Source: Candidatus Ulvibacter alkanivorans
GTDB lineage: Bacteria > Bacteroidota > Bacteroidia > Flavobacteriales > Flavobacteriaceae
Direction of reading: 5' to 3'
NCBI RefSeq assembly: GCF_003333325.1
Contig: NZ_QOLC01000023.1
Span: 1 to 5,127 of the forward strand
DNA: 5,127 bases
Part shown: positions 1-5,127 of the stretch, in pieces
Numbering within the stretch: position 1 is the first letter of the stretch
Layout: each line of letters starts with the position of its first letter
The notes under the pieces: model-generated
What the model was told of the DNA's origin: nothing
Database searches by the model: none
Seen by the model: only the letters and a program-made list of their open reading frames with translations
Position numbers and translations under genes: made by a program

Positions 1-9
1 GTTCAGTTA

Positions 10-375
10 ATGGATGTTCTTGAAACTGAAATCCTTACTGTTTATTTCTACCCAGAATTTATTGTTGTAGAAGCATTCGAAGGAATTAACCTTTCTTACA
101 AAACCGGCTTTACGATCCTACTAAAGGTCATAAAAATTATTGGATCTAAGCCTTGTTTTTTAATTTCTAATCGCATCAACTCCTACTCGGTAAACCCAAC
201 TGATTATAAGTATTTGGATATGATTCCAAACTTAAAAGGGATTGGAATTGTTAGCACGACCGAACGTGGTCGCAGTAACGCACAATTAGAAGCGAAATTT
301 TTTAAAAAACCATTTAAGGTGTTCGACGATATGAAAAGCGCCTATTTTTGGGGAAAAGAGCTACTCGCTAACTAA
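10..375 (+). CDS. Small STAS/SpoIIAA-like domain protein of unknown function (5' end possibly outside window)
   Basis: A 121-residue soluble protein with no signal peptide or membrane segment. The pattern is of alternating strands and helices: a beta-rich N-terminus (about residues 8-25, with FIVVEAFEGI), a helix around 30-45, a conserved-looking block near residues 47-62 (KPCFLISNRINSYSVNP), then a strand (GIGIVSTT) and a C-terminal FFKKPFKVF plus helix. From memory this resembles small flavobacterial proteins annotated as STAS/SEC14 or SpoIIAA-like; no catalytic residue can be named and the function is unknown. The ATG at 10 is the first visible start, but the three codons before it are open and show no ribosome-binding signal, so the true start may lie upstream of the window. 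The last 8 bp overlap the end of menD on the opposite strand. The reading frame is real with good confidence; the family call is moderate. Confidence 0.75.
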   Translation: MDVLETEILTVYFYPEFIVVEAFEGINLSYKTGFTILLKVIKIIGSKPCFLISNRINSYSVNPTDYKYLDMIPNLKGIGIVSTTERGRSNAQLEAKFFKKPFKVFDDMKSAYFWGKELLAN

Positions 376-2032
376 TACGTTTAAAATAGTCTTTAAGAAC
401 TTCATCGTTTACTTCGGAAGGAGTAAATATCTCTAATAATCTAGGACGGTTCGATGGGGCATAAAAAGTGTCTAAGGCTTCTTTTACGTCACTTGCATCT
501 CTCGCTGAAGCATATTCCAAATTGTATAGCTCGCATATAGGTCGTGCCGTTAAGTTGTGCTTGGTCTCAAAAAACGTTTCAAATTGGGCTGCTTTCTTCG
601 CGTTGGGAAGAATTCTAAAGATACCCCCACCACTGTTGTTCACCACTATAATTCGAAAATCATTAGGTATATGGTCGTTCCAAAAAGCATTGCTATCGTA
701 GAAGAAACTGAGATCGCCCGTAAGCAACAATGTCGGTGTGCTCGAAATGTAAGCCGCACCAATAGCAGTACTGTTGCTACCATCTATACCGCTAGTCCCT
801 CTATTACAAAAAACCCTTACCTCACTCGGAAGGTCAAATAATTGAGAATATCGTATAGCGGTGCTATTGCTAAGTTGCAGTTGTAAAGGCTCTGGTAATT
901 GTTCAATAATTCTCGCATAGACTAAAAAATCGGAAAAAGGTGCTGTTTCCACAAATGCACGATGTTTCGATATGCGTTCCTCCTTTATGGCAAGCCAAGT
1001 ATCGCGGTAGTTGCTATTGGTTTTAGCTGCCTTCGGAATAAAAGAGGCTAAGAAGCTATTTACAGTGACCTGAATATGTTCCGTTAACACAAAAAAGGTA
1101 TCATTGGCCGTTTTTGGATGCACATGAAAATGATGCTTTGGCGAATGAGACCGTAAAAATGCCTTTACTTTTTTGGAAACAATCATCCCACCAAAAGTGA
1201 GTAACACGTCCGGAGCTAATGTTGATAACTGAGCTTCAGACAAGGGAGCTATAAGTTGATCGATGCACGGAAAAAAATTATTGTTATGCAGATTTGACGT
1301 TGTCTCCGTGAGGACTATCACGCTTTTATCATGAGCGAGTGCATCCAACCATTGTCTTTCAACACTATCGGGAAACAGCGTTCCTACTACGATCATTTTT
1401 TTAGGACTGTCATTCCATGCCTCGGTGACTGCATCCAAATCTATCACTTCTTCTTCCGAAGAAATCCGAACCGGAACATCTTGAGGCGACACAGTGCTTG
1501 TTTCTGAGGTTTCGTACAAAGGTTCTGTAAATGGGATGTTGATATGTACAGGACCCTGTAATTCGATGGCCGTATTTAGCGCTATATTCATCTCCGTTTC
1601 ATTGTACACTTGATGACTACCACCCTCCTTGCAGTTGGCGCTGTATAGTATATGATTGTCGAATACGTTTTCTTGTCGAATGGTTTGTCCATCACCCACA
1701 TCAATAAGATGCGATGGTCTATCTGCAGACAATACGATTAAGGGAATATTACTGTAAAACGCTTCCGCGATCGCCGGGTAATAATTTAGTAATGCAGAGC
1801 CTGAAGTACAAACCAGCACCACAGGTTTTTGCAGTTGTTGTGCAAGACCTAAACCAAAAAATGCGGCGGAGCGCTCATCGACTATACTAAAATTATGAAA
1901 GTCCTCATGCTGCGTAAACCCTATGGTTAGTGGTGCATTTCGTGAACCGGGAGAGATCACAATATGATCGATCCCTTTGGCTAAGCAGAGTTGCGTGATA
2001 GTTTGGGACAGTGCTTTCGAAGAAAATTTCAT
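368..2032 (-). CDS. menD: 2-succinyl-5-enolpyruvyl-6-hydroxy-3-cyclohexene-1-carboxylate synthase (MenD)
   Basis: Thiamine-diphosphate enzyme that joins isochorismate and the succinic semialdehyde unit from 2-oxoglutarate to make SEPHCHC, the second step of menaquinone synthesis; cytosolic. At 554 residues it matches the usual full length (about 550). The N-terminal Pyr domain has SPGSR at 27-31 and DERSA at 52-56, where Glu53 is the expected activator of the ThDP aminopyrimidine, followed by ADRP (103-106) and a GQTIRQ stretch (115-120). The middle domain spans about 190-340. The C-terminal PP domain carries NRGTSGIDG (410-418), the ThDP/Mg motif beginning GDLSFF (439-444) and closing with NN at 465-466, then GGGIFRILP (468-476). 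Where E. coli MenD has Asn117 this protein has Gly115, next to the conserved Gln116. The start fits the family (conserved helix, then SPGSR near residue 27). It is the last gene of the menI-menF-menD run, 32 bp after menF. It ends in TAG, 8 bp inside the convergent upstream gene, so no terminator separates them. Confidence 0.97.
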   Translation of the reverse strand: MKFSSKALSQTITQLCLAKGIDHIVISPGSRNAPLTIGFTQHEDFHNFSIVDERSAAFFGLGLAQQLQKPVVLVCTSGSALLNYYPAIAEAFYSNIPLIVLSADRPSHLIDVGDGQTIRQENVFDNHILYSANCKEGGSHQVYNETEMNIALNTAIELQGPVHINIPFTEPLYETSETSTVSPQDVPVRISSEEEVIDLDAVTEAWNDSPKKMIVVGTLFPDSVERQWLDALAHDKSVIVLTETTSNLHNNNFFPCIDQLIAPLSEAQLSTLAPDVLLTFGGMIVSKKVKAFLRSHSPKHHFHVHPKTANDTFFVLTEHIQVTVNSFLASFIPKAAKTNSNYRDTWLAIKEERISKHRAFVETAPFSDFLVYARIIEQLPEPLQLQLSNSTAIRYSQLFDLPSEVRVFCNRGTSGIDGSNSTAIGAAYISSTPTLLLTGDLSFFYDSNAFWNDHIPNDFRIIVVNNSGGGIFRILPNAKKAAQFETFFETKHNLTARPICELYNLEYASARDASDVKEALDTFYAPSNRPRLLEIFTPSEVNDEVLKDYFKRIS

Positions 2033-2064
2033 GCGGTGTAAAGATACGAACTACCCCAGAAATA

Positions 2065-3132
2065 TTAAAGCATTGGTTGCAGTACCTGCAACATGGTTTG
2101 CATTTTATTTTGAGTTTCTTCCCATTCGTCACTCGGATCAGAATCGATCGTAATACCACCACCTACAAAAATGGTCGCGGTCTCATTTTCAATTTTCATA
2201 CAGCGAAGGTTCACAAACAGATTAGAGCATTTATTATCATCACAGATAGGTCCTAGAAACCCCGTATAATACGCTCGATCGTATTCCTCTTGTTCTCGTA
2301 TAAAGCGTTTCGCAGCCTTTGTAGGTGTGCCACAAACAGCAGGCGTAGGGTGTAATGCTTGTATTAAACTCTGTAAGGTCGTTCTACCGGTTTTTAGCAT
2401 TCCTGTAATATCGGTTCTTAAATGCGCTACATTTCCTGCAATATGGGTATAGGTTTTAGACAACTTCATTACCGAGGTAACTTTCTGTAGATTATTCGTA
2501 ATAGCGTCGGTAACGAACTGTTGTTCAGTTATTTCTTTGTCGCCCCAGTAAACAGGAAGATTTTTAGAATAAGGTTGAGTGCCGGCCAACGCCATGGTAA
2601 CAAATGAGTCTTCCCGGGTGGTAACCAATACCTCGGGCGTTGCGCCACACCAAATTCCGGTCGTTGGATGGTACCACAAGTATCTAAAACTTTGATCTTT
2701 TGCTGTAAATAATCGCGCGAACAGCTCTTCGACCTCCAAGTGCTTTAGCGCTATCTCTACCTTTCGAGAAACCACAATTTTTTCAGCATTCTTCCTTCTT
2801 ATTTCTGAAAGTGCTTTCTTCACAAGTTCGATATAAGCCTCTTTTTCATCAGTTGCATCGTCAATATTCACACGCTTAAAGGGTTCTGTCATTTCTGAAA
2901 ACGGGAGCTTGAGCAAGGTGCTCTCTGCTTCCGGGATACATATGGCACGGTGTTCAAAAGTAAATGGAGCTAACACAAAACTAGAAACTGTGAACTCCTC
3001 TATGGTATGTAATTGATCATCTTTCTGAAGCACTGCAACCACATGCTCACTTTCCGGTAATGCATAAAGAACAAAGGGAAGTTGCTTAGCGTAGTGCTCG
3101 AGAATTTGTTTGGGGAGTATTTTTTTATCCAT
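2065..3132 (-). CDS. menF: Isochorismate synthase (MenF-type, chorismate-binding family)
   Basis: Converts chorismate to isochorismate with Mg2+, the entry step of menaquinone synthesis. The 355-residue protein is shorter than E. coli MenF (about 430) because the N-terminal part is compact; the C-terminal chorismate-binding core (about 95-350) is complete. Visible landmarks are EKIVVSR (117-123), where Lys118 is the expected general base; ATPE (164-167), where Glu167 is the expected general acid; AGTQP (183-187); KEITEQQFV (199-207), with Glu203 the likely metal ligand; HPTPAVCGTP (261-270); DRAYYTGFLGP (285-295); and GGGIT...SDPSDEWEET ending at 340, with metal-ligand glutamates. The usual EH of the KDREEH motif reads EQ here, and CG replaces the common GG in HPTPAVGG; I take both as lineage variation. 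Sequence alone does not fully exclude an EntC-type siderophore role, but menD 32 bp downstream and menI 5 bp upstream make menaquinone the natural pathway. The start ATG follows the menI stop closely, indicating cotranscription. Confidence 0.93.
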   Translation of the reverse strand: MDKKILPKQILEHYAKQLPFVLYALPESEHVVAVLQKDDQLHTIEEFTVSSFVLAPFTFEHRAICIPEAESTLLKLPFSEMTEPFKRVNIDDATDEKEAYIELVKKALSEIRRKNAEKIVVSRKVEIALKHLEVEELFARLFTAKDQSFRYLWYHPTTGIWCGATPEVLVTTREDSFVTMALAGTQPYSKNLPVYWGDKEITEQQFVTDAITNNLQKVTSVMKLSKTYTHIAGNVAHLRTDITGMLKTGRTTLQSLIQALHPTPAVCGTPTKAAKRFIREQEEYDRAYYTGFLGPICDDNKCSNLFVNLRCMKIENETATIFVGGGITIDSDPSDEWEETQNKMQTMLQVLQPML

Positions 3133-3137
3133 ACAAT

Positions 3138-3557
3138 CTATGTACGTAAAGTTATAGTGGTTAGTTTTACCATAGAAACCAACGCACCGTCATCGTTTGT
3201 AATCCTAATTTGCCAGAGTTGGGTTGTTCTTCCCTTATGAAGTATCGATGCTGTAGCATGCACGTATCCGTCACGAACGCTTTTTACATGATTGGCAGCA
3301 ATCTCAATACCTCTAATCGTTATATTTTCCTCCTTCATAAAATACATTGCGCCTACACTGCCAATAGTCTCTGCTAAAGCCACCGAAGCACCTCCATGCA
3401 AGACTCCGTCCGGTTGATGCACTTTTGGAGTTACCGGCATACTAGCGGTTACTGTAGTTTCGGTCACATCGGTAAACTCGATAGCAAGTGTTTCCAGCAA
3501 GGTATTTTTTCTTAGCGCATTAAACTTGCGCAATAAGGATTCTTTAGAATTCTCCAT
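3138..3557 (-). CDS. menI: 1,4-dihydroxy-2-naphthoyl-CoA hydrolase (MenI/YdiI-like hotdog thioesterase)
   Basis: A 139-residue single hotdog-fold thioesterase. It reads very like E. coli YdiI/MenI, which releases 1,4-dihydroxy-2-naphthoate from its CoA ester before prenylation by MenA. Landmarks are HQPDGVLHGGASVALAE (47-63), then TIGSVGA, GIEIAANHVKSVRDG (83-97), and LHKGRTTQLWQI (106-117), ending in a KLTT strand. Gln48, His54 and the catalytic Glu63 fall at the same residue numbers as I recall for E. coli MenI, which also supports the chosen start. It is the first gene of a three-gene operon: menF begins 5 bp after its stop, and its start faces the divergent hydrolase across 30 bp. Generic PaaI/YbdB-type thioesterases share the fold, so the substrate is inferred from both residue similarity and the men neighbours. 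Automated annotation would probably call it only a PaaI-family thioesterase. Confidence 0.85.
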   Translation of the reverse strand: MENSKESLLRKFNALRKNTLLETLAIEFTDVTETTVTASMPVTPKVHQPDGVLHGGASVALAETIGSVGAMYFMKEENITIRGIEIAANHVKSVRDGYVHATASILHKGRTTQLWQIRITNDDGALVSMVKLTTITLRT

Positions 3558-3567
3558 TGGATTCGTT

Positions 3568-3575
3568 TACATTTG
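3568..3575 (+). promoter_or_regulatory. Candidate -7 element (TACATTTG) for the alpha/beta hydrolase gene
   Basis: TACATTTG is a full match to the Bacteroidota -7 consensus TAnnTTTG and lies 12 bp before the hydrolase ATG at 3588. That would give a leader of only a few bases, or about 18 if ATG 3600 is used. No good TTG -33 box sits 17-23 bp upstream (only TTTA around 3543), so the site is plausible but unproven. Confidence 0.45.
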
Positions 3576-3587
3576 TAAAAATACAAA
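3572..3587. promoter_or_regulatory. Perfect dyad TTTGTA-AAAA-TACAAA in the divergent men/hydrolase gap (operator candidate)
   Basis: The arms TTTGTA (3572-3577) and TACAAA (3582-3587) are exact inverted repeats around a 4-bp A-run. They fill more than half of the 30-bp gap between the divergent menI and hydrolase starts. The left arm overlaps the + strand -7 match TACATTTG. On the - strand, TATTTTTA (3576-3583) matches TAnnTTTG except for the last base and would be a -7 for the men operon. A protein bound here could control both directions. Alternatively, the symmetry may simply reflect AT-rich sequence in a back-to-back promoter. No regulator gene is visible nearby. Confidence 0.4.
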
Positions 3588-4253
3588 ATGATTGCTAGTA
3601 TGGCTTTAGAAAAGCAGGTTTCTTATCAAACAATTAATAGCTATTCGGTAGCGAATAAATTTACCGAAAAAACCAAGAATGTATGGTTGGTTTTTCACGG
3701 GATGGGATATTTAAGCAGGTATTTTATTCGGTATTTTTCTGAGCTTTCTTCGGAAGAAAACTACATTATTGCACCACAAGCGCCTTCAAAATATTATCAA
3801 GGATCCGAGTTCAAACATGTTGGTGCCTCTTGGCTTACGCGTGAAAATACTTCTGAAGAAACAAAGAATGTCCTACGCTACATCGACAGCGTAGCAAAAG
3901 CTGAAGCTGAAGCCTTGCAGCACGCAAACAAGCTTATCGTATTGGGCTATTCGCAAGGTGTTTCCATTGCAACGCGTTGGCTGTCTAGTCGAAATATACA
4001 ATGTGACCACCTCATTCTTCATTCAGGTGGTATTCCTGTGGAATTGACACCTCAAGACTTTAATTATCTGTCGGCTAAAACGCCGGTTACCTATCTCTAC
4101 GGTACGAACGATGAATACATAAATGAAGCGCGAAAGACAGAAGAACATCTTAAAGGGAAAAACCTATTTGGTAACCGACTTCAAATTAAAACTTTTGAAG
4201 GAACGCATGAGGTGTATAAACCGTTTTTAGCCCAAGTAGCTAAAGATCATTAA
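3588..4253 (+). CDS. Serine alpha/beta hydrolase, carboxylesterase/phospholipase-like
   Basis: A 221-residue cytosolic alpha/beta hydrolase with no signal peptide. The fold is legible in order: strand plus oxyanion-region HGMG (37-40), a strand with IIAPQAP (60-66), the nucleophile elbow GYSQG (120-124) with Ser122, a strand leading to Asp175 in YGTNDEY, and His207 in EGTHEVY. Ser122, Asp175 and His207 form a complete predicted triad. GYSQG and the overall length recall the PF02230 carboxylesterase/YpfH group, acting on ester or thioester bonds; the substrate is unknown. A second in-frame ATG at 3600 (MALEKQV) is an alternative start; I keep 3588 because it follows an A-rich stretch typical of Bacteroidota starts. 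It is divergent from menI across 30 bp. MenH is also an alpha/beta hydrolase, but its elbow is usually GYSxGGR, and here it is GYSQGVS, so I do not assign menH. Confidence 0.9.
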   Translation: MIASMALEKQVSYQTINSYSVANKFTEKTKNVWLVFHGMGYLSRYFIRYFSELSSEENYIIAPQAPSKYYQGSEFKHVGASWLTRENTSEETKNVLRYIDSVAKAEAEALQHANKLIVLGYSQGVSIATRWLSSRNIQCDHLILHSGGIPVELTPQDFNYLSAKTPVTYLYGTNDEYINEARKTEEHLKGKNLFGNRLQIKTFEGTHEVYKPFLAQVAKDH

Positions 4254-4347
4254 AATAAATTATGTAGTTCATCGATTTTTTTTGCTGTTTAAAGTATAAT
4301 TTCTTTAATTTACTTGAAATTGTAAGAATGTACTTAACCCCCGACTT
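4254..4347. other. AT-rich intergenic gap with a T-run and at most a weak promoter
   Basis: This 94-bp gap separates the hydrolase stop from the LRR gene. An 8-9 base T-run at 4275-4283 follows a short, mostly A/T imperfect complementarity with the bases just after the hydrolase stop, so a weak terminator is possible but there is no GC-rich stem. Further on, TTTG (4281-4284) is followed 21 bp later by TAATTTAC (4306-4313), which matches only part of the TAnnTTTG -7 consensus. Both assignments are weak. No open reading frame or RNA gene is seen, and there is no Shine-Dalgarno sequence before ATG 4348. Confidence 0.3.
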
Positions 4348-5058
4348 ATGAAAAGAATCCTACTTACCAGCCTAAGCCTGTTTGTTTGTGCACTTTTAGT
4401 AGCACAGGTTAGCCCTAAAGAAAAACAAGCCCTAATCGATTTTTACTTAGCTACTCAAGGTGAACATTGGGTAAATACTTGGAACCTTAATGAGCCTGTA
4501 TCGCAATGGGAAGGCGTAACAGTAACCAATAATAAAGTAACTGCTATCCAACTGTTGTTCAACAATATTGAAGGGGAACTTCCTAACTCGATTGGAGACC
4601 TAGAACATTTAACAGCTTTAGAACTTTCATTCAACAAGATTAGTGGATCACTACCAGAGTCATTAGGAAATTTAACACAACTAAAAACATTGGCTTTTAA
4701 CAGTAACAACTTGAGTGGTCCGGTTCCTGCAACCTTAGGGCAGCTTAGCCTGTTAGAAGAGCTTCACTTAAGTAGCAATAATTTTACGGGCACCTTACCC
4801 ACTGTGTTAGGAACACTAGAAAATATAACAGTCTTTAATGTATTCGATAACGACCTTAGCGGTGAGATTCCGGCCGGATTAGCGAATCACAGAAACTTAC
4901 GAGAATTAATGGTAGCCGAGAATAGCTTCGAAGATACCGGAAACTTTTCGGTAGTATTATTGACAAATTCTGGAGCAGGATTAGACCTTAATAGACCTTC
5001 CATCACGCCATCGCCCAAGACCATCATTGCTATCGAGGGTGAAGAAGAAGGTAATTAA
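4348..5058 (+). CDS. Secreted plant-type leucine-rich repeat protein
   Basis: A 236-residue protein beginning with a Sec signal peptide: KR at 2-3, a hydrophobic core at 4-19, and a likely cleavage near Ala19/Gln20 (LLVAQ). Cys14 lies inside the core and is not a lipobox, so it is probably not a lipoprotein. Residues 22-62 form an N-cap module (ALIDFY, then W41, W45 and QWEGVTV) common before bacterial LRR arrays and similar in plan to plant LRR N-caps. Five 24-residue repeats follow (63-182), each of the form LxxLxLxxNxxSGxLPxxLGxLx, then a partial sixth to about 206 and an acidic tail (GEEEGN). No enzyme domain, membrane anchor or recognisable type IX sorting domain is visible, although these often end larger Bacteroidota LRR proteins. 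Export to the periplasm or outside the cell, and a binding role, are inferred; the ligand is unknown. It appears to be transcribed alone, 94 bp after the hydrolase, and ends normally with no sign of a frameshift. Confidence 0.9.
   Translation: MKRILLTSLSLFVCALLVAQVSPKEKQALIDFYLATQGEHWVNTWNLNEPVSQWEGVTVTNNKVTAIQLLFNNIEGELPNSIGDLEHLTALELSFNKISGSLPESLGNLTQLKTLAFNSNNLSGPVPATLGQLSLLEELHLSSNNFTGTLPTVLGTLENITVFNVFDNDLSGEIPAGLANHRNLRELMVAENSFEDTGNFSVVLLTNSGAGLDLNRPSITPSPKTIIAIEGEEEGN
4534..4893 (+). repeat. Five tandem 24-residue LRR units (protein-level repeat)
   Basis: The units begin at residues 63, 87, 111, 135 and 159 of the LRR protein, each exactly 72 bp long with no insertions. Conserved positions are N (or D) of the NxxSG/NxxxG turn, followed by LP, VP or IP and LGxL. 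The DNA has diverged between units, so this is an old protein repeat and not a recent nucleotide duplication. The fifth unit has FNVFDN in place of the usual LxLSxN. Confidence 0.85.
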
Positions 5059-5127
5059 AATCATCAAAACTTTTTAATTTGCTAACTAGCAGTAAATAAA
5101 CAACTTACTACGTAGTATAGTCGATAA
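5059..5127. other. Non-coding tail after the LRR gene with two short palindromes
   Basis: These 69 bases hold no gene. TGCTA-AC-TAGCA (5080-5091) could form a 5-bp hairpin soon after the LRR stop but lacks a following T-run, so it is a poor terminator. TACTACGTAGTA (5106-5117) is a perfect 12-bp palindrome; about one of these is expected by chance in a window this size. The window ends before any downstream gene. Confidence 0.35.

Noticed and set aside
257..272. CGACC-N6-GGTCG hairpin as a terminator for the men operon
   Set aside because: The 5-bp stem lies inside the + strand gene, about 100 bp past menD, and is not followed by a T-run on the - strand.
298..309. TTTTTTAAAAAA perfect palindrome
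   Set aside because: Low-complexity AT run encoding Phe-Phe-Lys-Lys within a coding region; no reason to give it a function.
468..841. Two overlapping + strand open frames (468-701 and 557-841) opposite menD
   Set aside because: They lie wholly antisense to the strongly supported menD PP domain, and their translations show no recognisable domain or hydrophobic pattern. They are shadows of menD codon use.
2039..2046. TATCTTTA on the - strand just before menD, resembling a -7 element
   Set aside because: The last consensus base is wrong, no TTG -33 box lies at the right distance, and menD is 32 bp behind menF, so readthrough explains its expression.
1905..2256. Open frames at 1905-2162 (-) and 2011-2256 (+) across the menD-menF junction
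   Set aside because: Both overlap the conserved ends of menF and menD in other frames, and their sequences are low in recognisable structure. Chance frames.
4455..4709. Open frame on the - strand inside the LRR gene
   Set aside because: The repetitive LRR codons create an open antisense frame; its translation has no recognisable domain and the + strand LRR pattern is unambiguous.
5106..5117. TACTACGTAGTA perfect 12-bp palindrome at the window end as a binding site
   Set aside because: About one such palindrome is expected by chance in 5 kb, and there is no downstream gene in view to give it context.

Overview
The window looks like a chromosomal segment from a member of the Bacteroidota, most likely a Flavobacteriaceae species. 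The evidence is AT-rich DNA, no recognisable Shine-Dalgarno sequences before the starts, a TAnnTTTG-type -7 promoter motif in the one divergent intergenic gap, and proteins whose style fits that family (a small STAS/SpoIIAA-like protein, a compact isochorismate synthase, and a secreted plant-type LRR protein). This assignment is inferred from reading the sequence and was not checked by any search.

Layout: (1) 10-375, + strand, a small cytosolic protein of unknown function with a probable STAS/SpoIIAA-like fold; its true start may lie before the window. (2) 368-3557, - strand, a tight three-gene cluster transcribed menI -> menF -> menD (gaps of 5 and 32 bp). menD ends 8 bp inside the 3' end of gene 1, tail to tail. 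(3) 3558-3587, a 30-bp divergent control region holding a perfect dyad, TTTGTA-N4-TACAAA, that overlaps -7-like elements on both strands. (4) 3588-4253, + strand, a serine alpha/beta hydrolase of the carboxylesterase/phospholipase type. (5) 4254-4347, a 94-bp AT-rich gap with a T-run and at best a weak promoter. (6) 4348-5058, + strand, a small secreted leucine-rich-repeat protein. (7) 5059-5127, non-coding tail.

How the genes work together: MenF (chorismate to isochorismate) and MenD (isochorismate plus 2-oxoglutarate to SEPHCHC) are the first two committed steps of the classical o-succinylbenzoate route to menaquinone. MenI hydrolyses 1,4-dihydroxy-2-naphthoyl-CoA near the end of that route. 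The window therefore encodes the entry and one late step; MenC, MenE, MenB, MenA and MenG are not present here. The divergent alpha/beta hydrolase sits where a MenH-like activity would be useful, but its motifs look more like a general carboxylesterase, so that link is only a hypothesis. The LRR gene and the first gene have no evident connection to the pathway.

I see no mobile element, CRISPR array, RNA gene or defence-type system, and nothing that supports an undescribed system. The points most worth a second look are the operator-like dyad in the divergent gap and the unresolved role of the hydrolase beside the men genes.
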